A stretch of DNA of 64,000 nucleotides from Cyprinodon diabolis (lineage: Eukaryota; Chordata; Actinopteri; Cyprinodontiformes; Cyprinodontidae), in contig JARPUW010000032.1 of assembly GCA_030533445.1 (NCBI GenBank), positions 1 to 64,000 of the forward strand, in the 5' to 3' direction. A model generated the notes under the pieces. The model was given only the letters and a program-made list of their open reading frames with translations. It was not told where the DNA came from and ran no database searches. How positions within the stretch are numbered: the first letter of the stretch is position 1; each line of letters starts with the position of its first letter. Of this stretch, positions 63,117 through 64,000 are shown in pieces. The position numbers and the translations under genes were made by a program.

Positions 63117-64000
63117 TTTCACAGTGAGATAATGCCATTTTGGCCTCTGGAGTTGTAACAGACAAACCATTAATGATACAGCCATGATCTTTTCTGGCAA
63201 TCATCTAGAGCTGAAAACTAACAATATAAAGTAGATTTGAGCAGATGTTTTTGCTTCCAAGCTTCAAATCAGAGGTTGAGGCCAAAACGCTCATTTCACA
63301 GTGAGATAATGCCATTTTGGCGTCTGGAGTTGTAACAGACAAACCATTAATGATACAGCCATGATCTTTTCTGGCAATCATCTAGAGCTGAAAACTAACA
63401 ATATAAAGTAGATTTGAGCAGATGTTTATGGTTCCAAGCTTCAAAACAGAAGTTGAGGCCAAAACGCTCATTTCACAGTGAGATAATGCCATTTTGGCCT
63501 CTGGAGTTGTAACAGACAAACCATTAATGATACAGCCATGATCTTTTCTGGCAATCATCTAGAGCTGAAAACTAACAATATAAAGTAGATATGAACAGAT
63601 GTTTTTGGTTCCAAGCTTCAAAACAGAAGTTGAGGCCAAAACGCTCTTTTCACAGTGAGATAATGCCATTTTGGCCTCTGGAGTTGTAACAGACAAACCA
63701 TTAATGATACAGCCATGATCTTTTCTGGCAATCATCTAGTGCTGAAAACTAACAATATAAAGTAGATTTGAGCAGATTTTTTTGGTTCCAAGCTTCAAAA
63801 CAGAAGTTGAGGCCAAAACGCTCTTTTCACAGTGAGATAATGCCATTTTGGCCTCTGGAGTTGTAACAGACAAACCATTAATGATACAGCCATGATCTTT
63901 TCTGGCAATCATCTAGAGCTGAAAACTAACAATATAAAGTAGATTTAAGCAGATGTTTATGGTTCCAAGCTTCAAAATAGAAGTTGAGGCCAAAACGCTC
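63117..64000 (+). repeat. 14-monomer repeat, copy 2 (cut by window end)
   Basis: The first five monomers of the preceding unit return: Xp, Cta with C29G, T121A+G125A, an A93T monomer, then G123A+C154T. The A93T monomer here lacks the G-type end and has G131T (gcagattttttt), so the offset changes from 2,481 to 2,480 bp across it. The last monomer, 63825-64000, is 176 bp and stops one base before its expected end, so the array continues past the window. Confidence 0.85.

Larger units (their letters stand above)
1..64000 (+). repeat. Uninterrupted 177-bp satellite array, 361 monomers
   Basis: The same unit of about 177 bp repeats head to tail across the whole window. I tiled it by following the junction tttcacagtg: starts fall at 1, 178, 355, 532, 709, 886, 1064 and so on to 63825. 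Most monomers are 177 bp. One type carries an extra G (178 bp), another two extra bases (179 bp), and three monomers deviate otherwise. Every monomer reads in the same direction, and I see no insertion of unrelated DNA, no mobile element and no gene. Adjacent monomers differ at a small set of recurring sites, which assemble into higher-order repeats. A eukaryotic centromeric or pericentromeric satellite is the likely identity (inference). I do not recognise the family, so function and species remain open. Confidence 0.97.

Noticed and set aside
1..64000. CRISPR-like array of repeats and spacers
   Set aside because: The whole 177-bp unit repeats with no unique spacers, the unit is far too long, and there are no cas genes. 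This is satellite DNA.
1..64000. Alpha satellite of primates
   Set aside because: The unit is 177 bp rather than 171 bp and none of the alpha-satellite landmarks that I can recall, including the CENP-B box, is present.

Overview
The whole 64 kb window is one satellite DNA array. By hand I tile it, end to end and always in the same orientation, into 361 monomers of about 177 bp; the last lacks one base at the window edge. I see no gene, RNA gene, transposon, inverted monomer or unique sequence. The consensus monomer is about 38% GC with a single CpG. A long, uninterrupted, head-to-tail array with a nucleosome-scale monomer and higher-order repeats (HORs) suggests a eukaryotic centromeric or pericentromeric region in a long-read assembly. 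I do not recognise the family and cannot name the organism. It is not the 171-bp primate alpha satellite and has no CENP-B box.

Notation: monomer position 1 is the first t of tttcacagtg. Monomer types are named by differences from consensus. C = consensus; T = A93T; G = C141A plus an inserted G near 159 (178 bp); L = G128C, T135A, G159C, T177A; Lx = G128C only; X = G138C, A153T, T177A; Xc = X with G65C; Xp = X with A158G; At = T121A; Fc = T103G; Ta = T55A with A93T; Cm = C172T; Cta = T135A with T177A; Tt = A93T, C142T and 2 extra bases; Gp = G with A16G and T177A; G2 = G with G156T and usually one extra T; Cs = C126T. The order of types reveals the larger structure.

Layout: 1-3366 is a 10-monomer HOR (1,772 bp), nearly two copies. 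3722-6555 is an 8-monomer HOR (1,417 bp), two copies. 6556-17555 is a 31-monomer, 5,500-bp block in two tandem copies. 17556-25178 is a different 31-monomer, 5,497-bp block followed by a 12-monomer partial copy. 26065-36885 is a 35-monomer, 6,208-bp block followed by a 26-monomer partial copy. 36886-38126 is an irregular patch. 38127-43802 reuses pieces of the left-hand blocks. 43803-48589 is a more diverged zone. 48590-56220 is a 1,420-bp HOR whose successive copies have 8, 10, 7, 10 and 8 monomers. 56221-64000 is again more diverged, with one 13-bp deleted monomer and a 2,481-bp repeat at the end.

Interpretation (inference): the array grew by unequal exchange at several nested scales. The left two thirds and the 48.6-56.2 kb block look recently homogenised. 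The 43.8-48.6 and 56.9-64.0 kb segments carry many private substitutions and look older, perhaps nearer an array edge. Short open frames occur on the minus strand but are by-products of monomer length variants, not genes.
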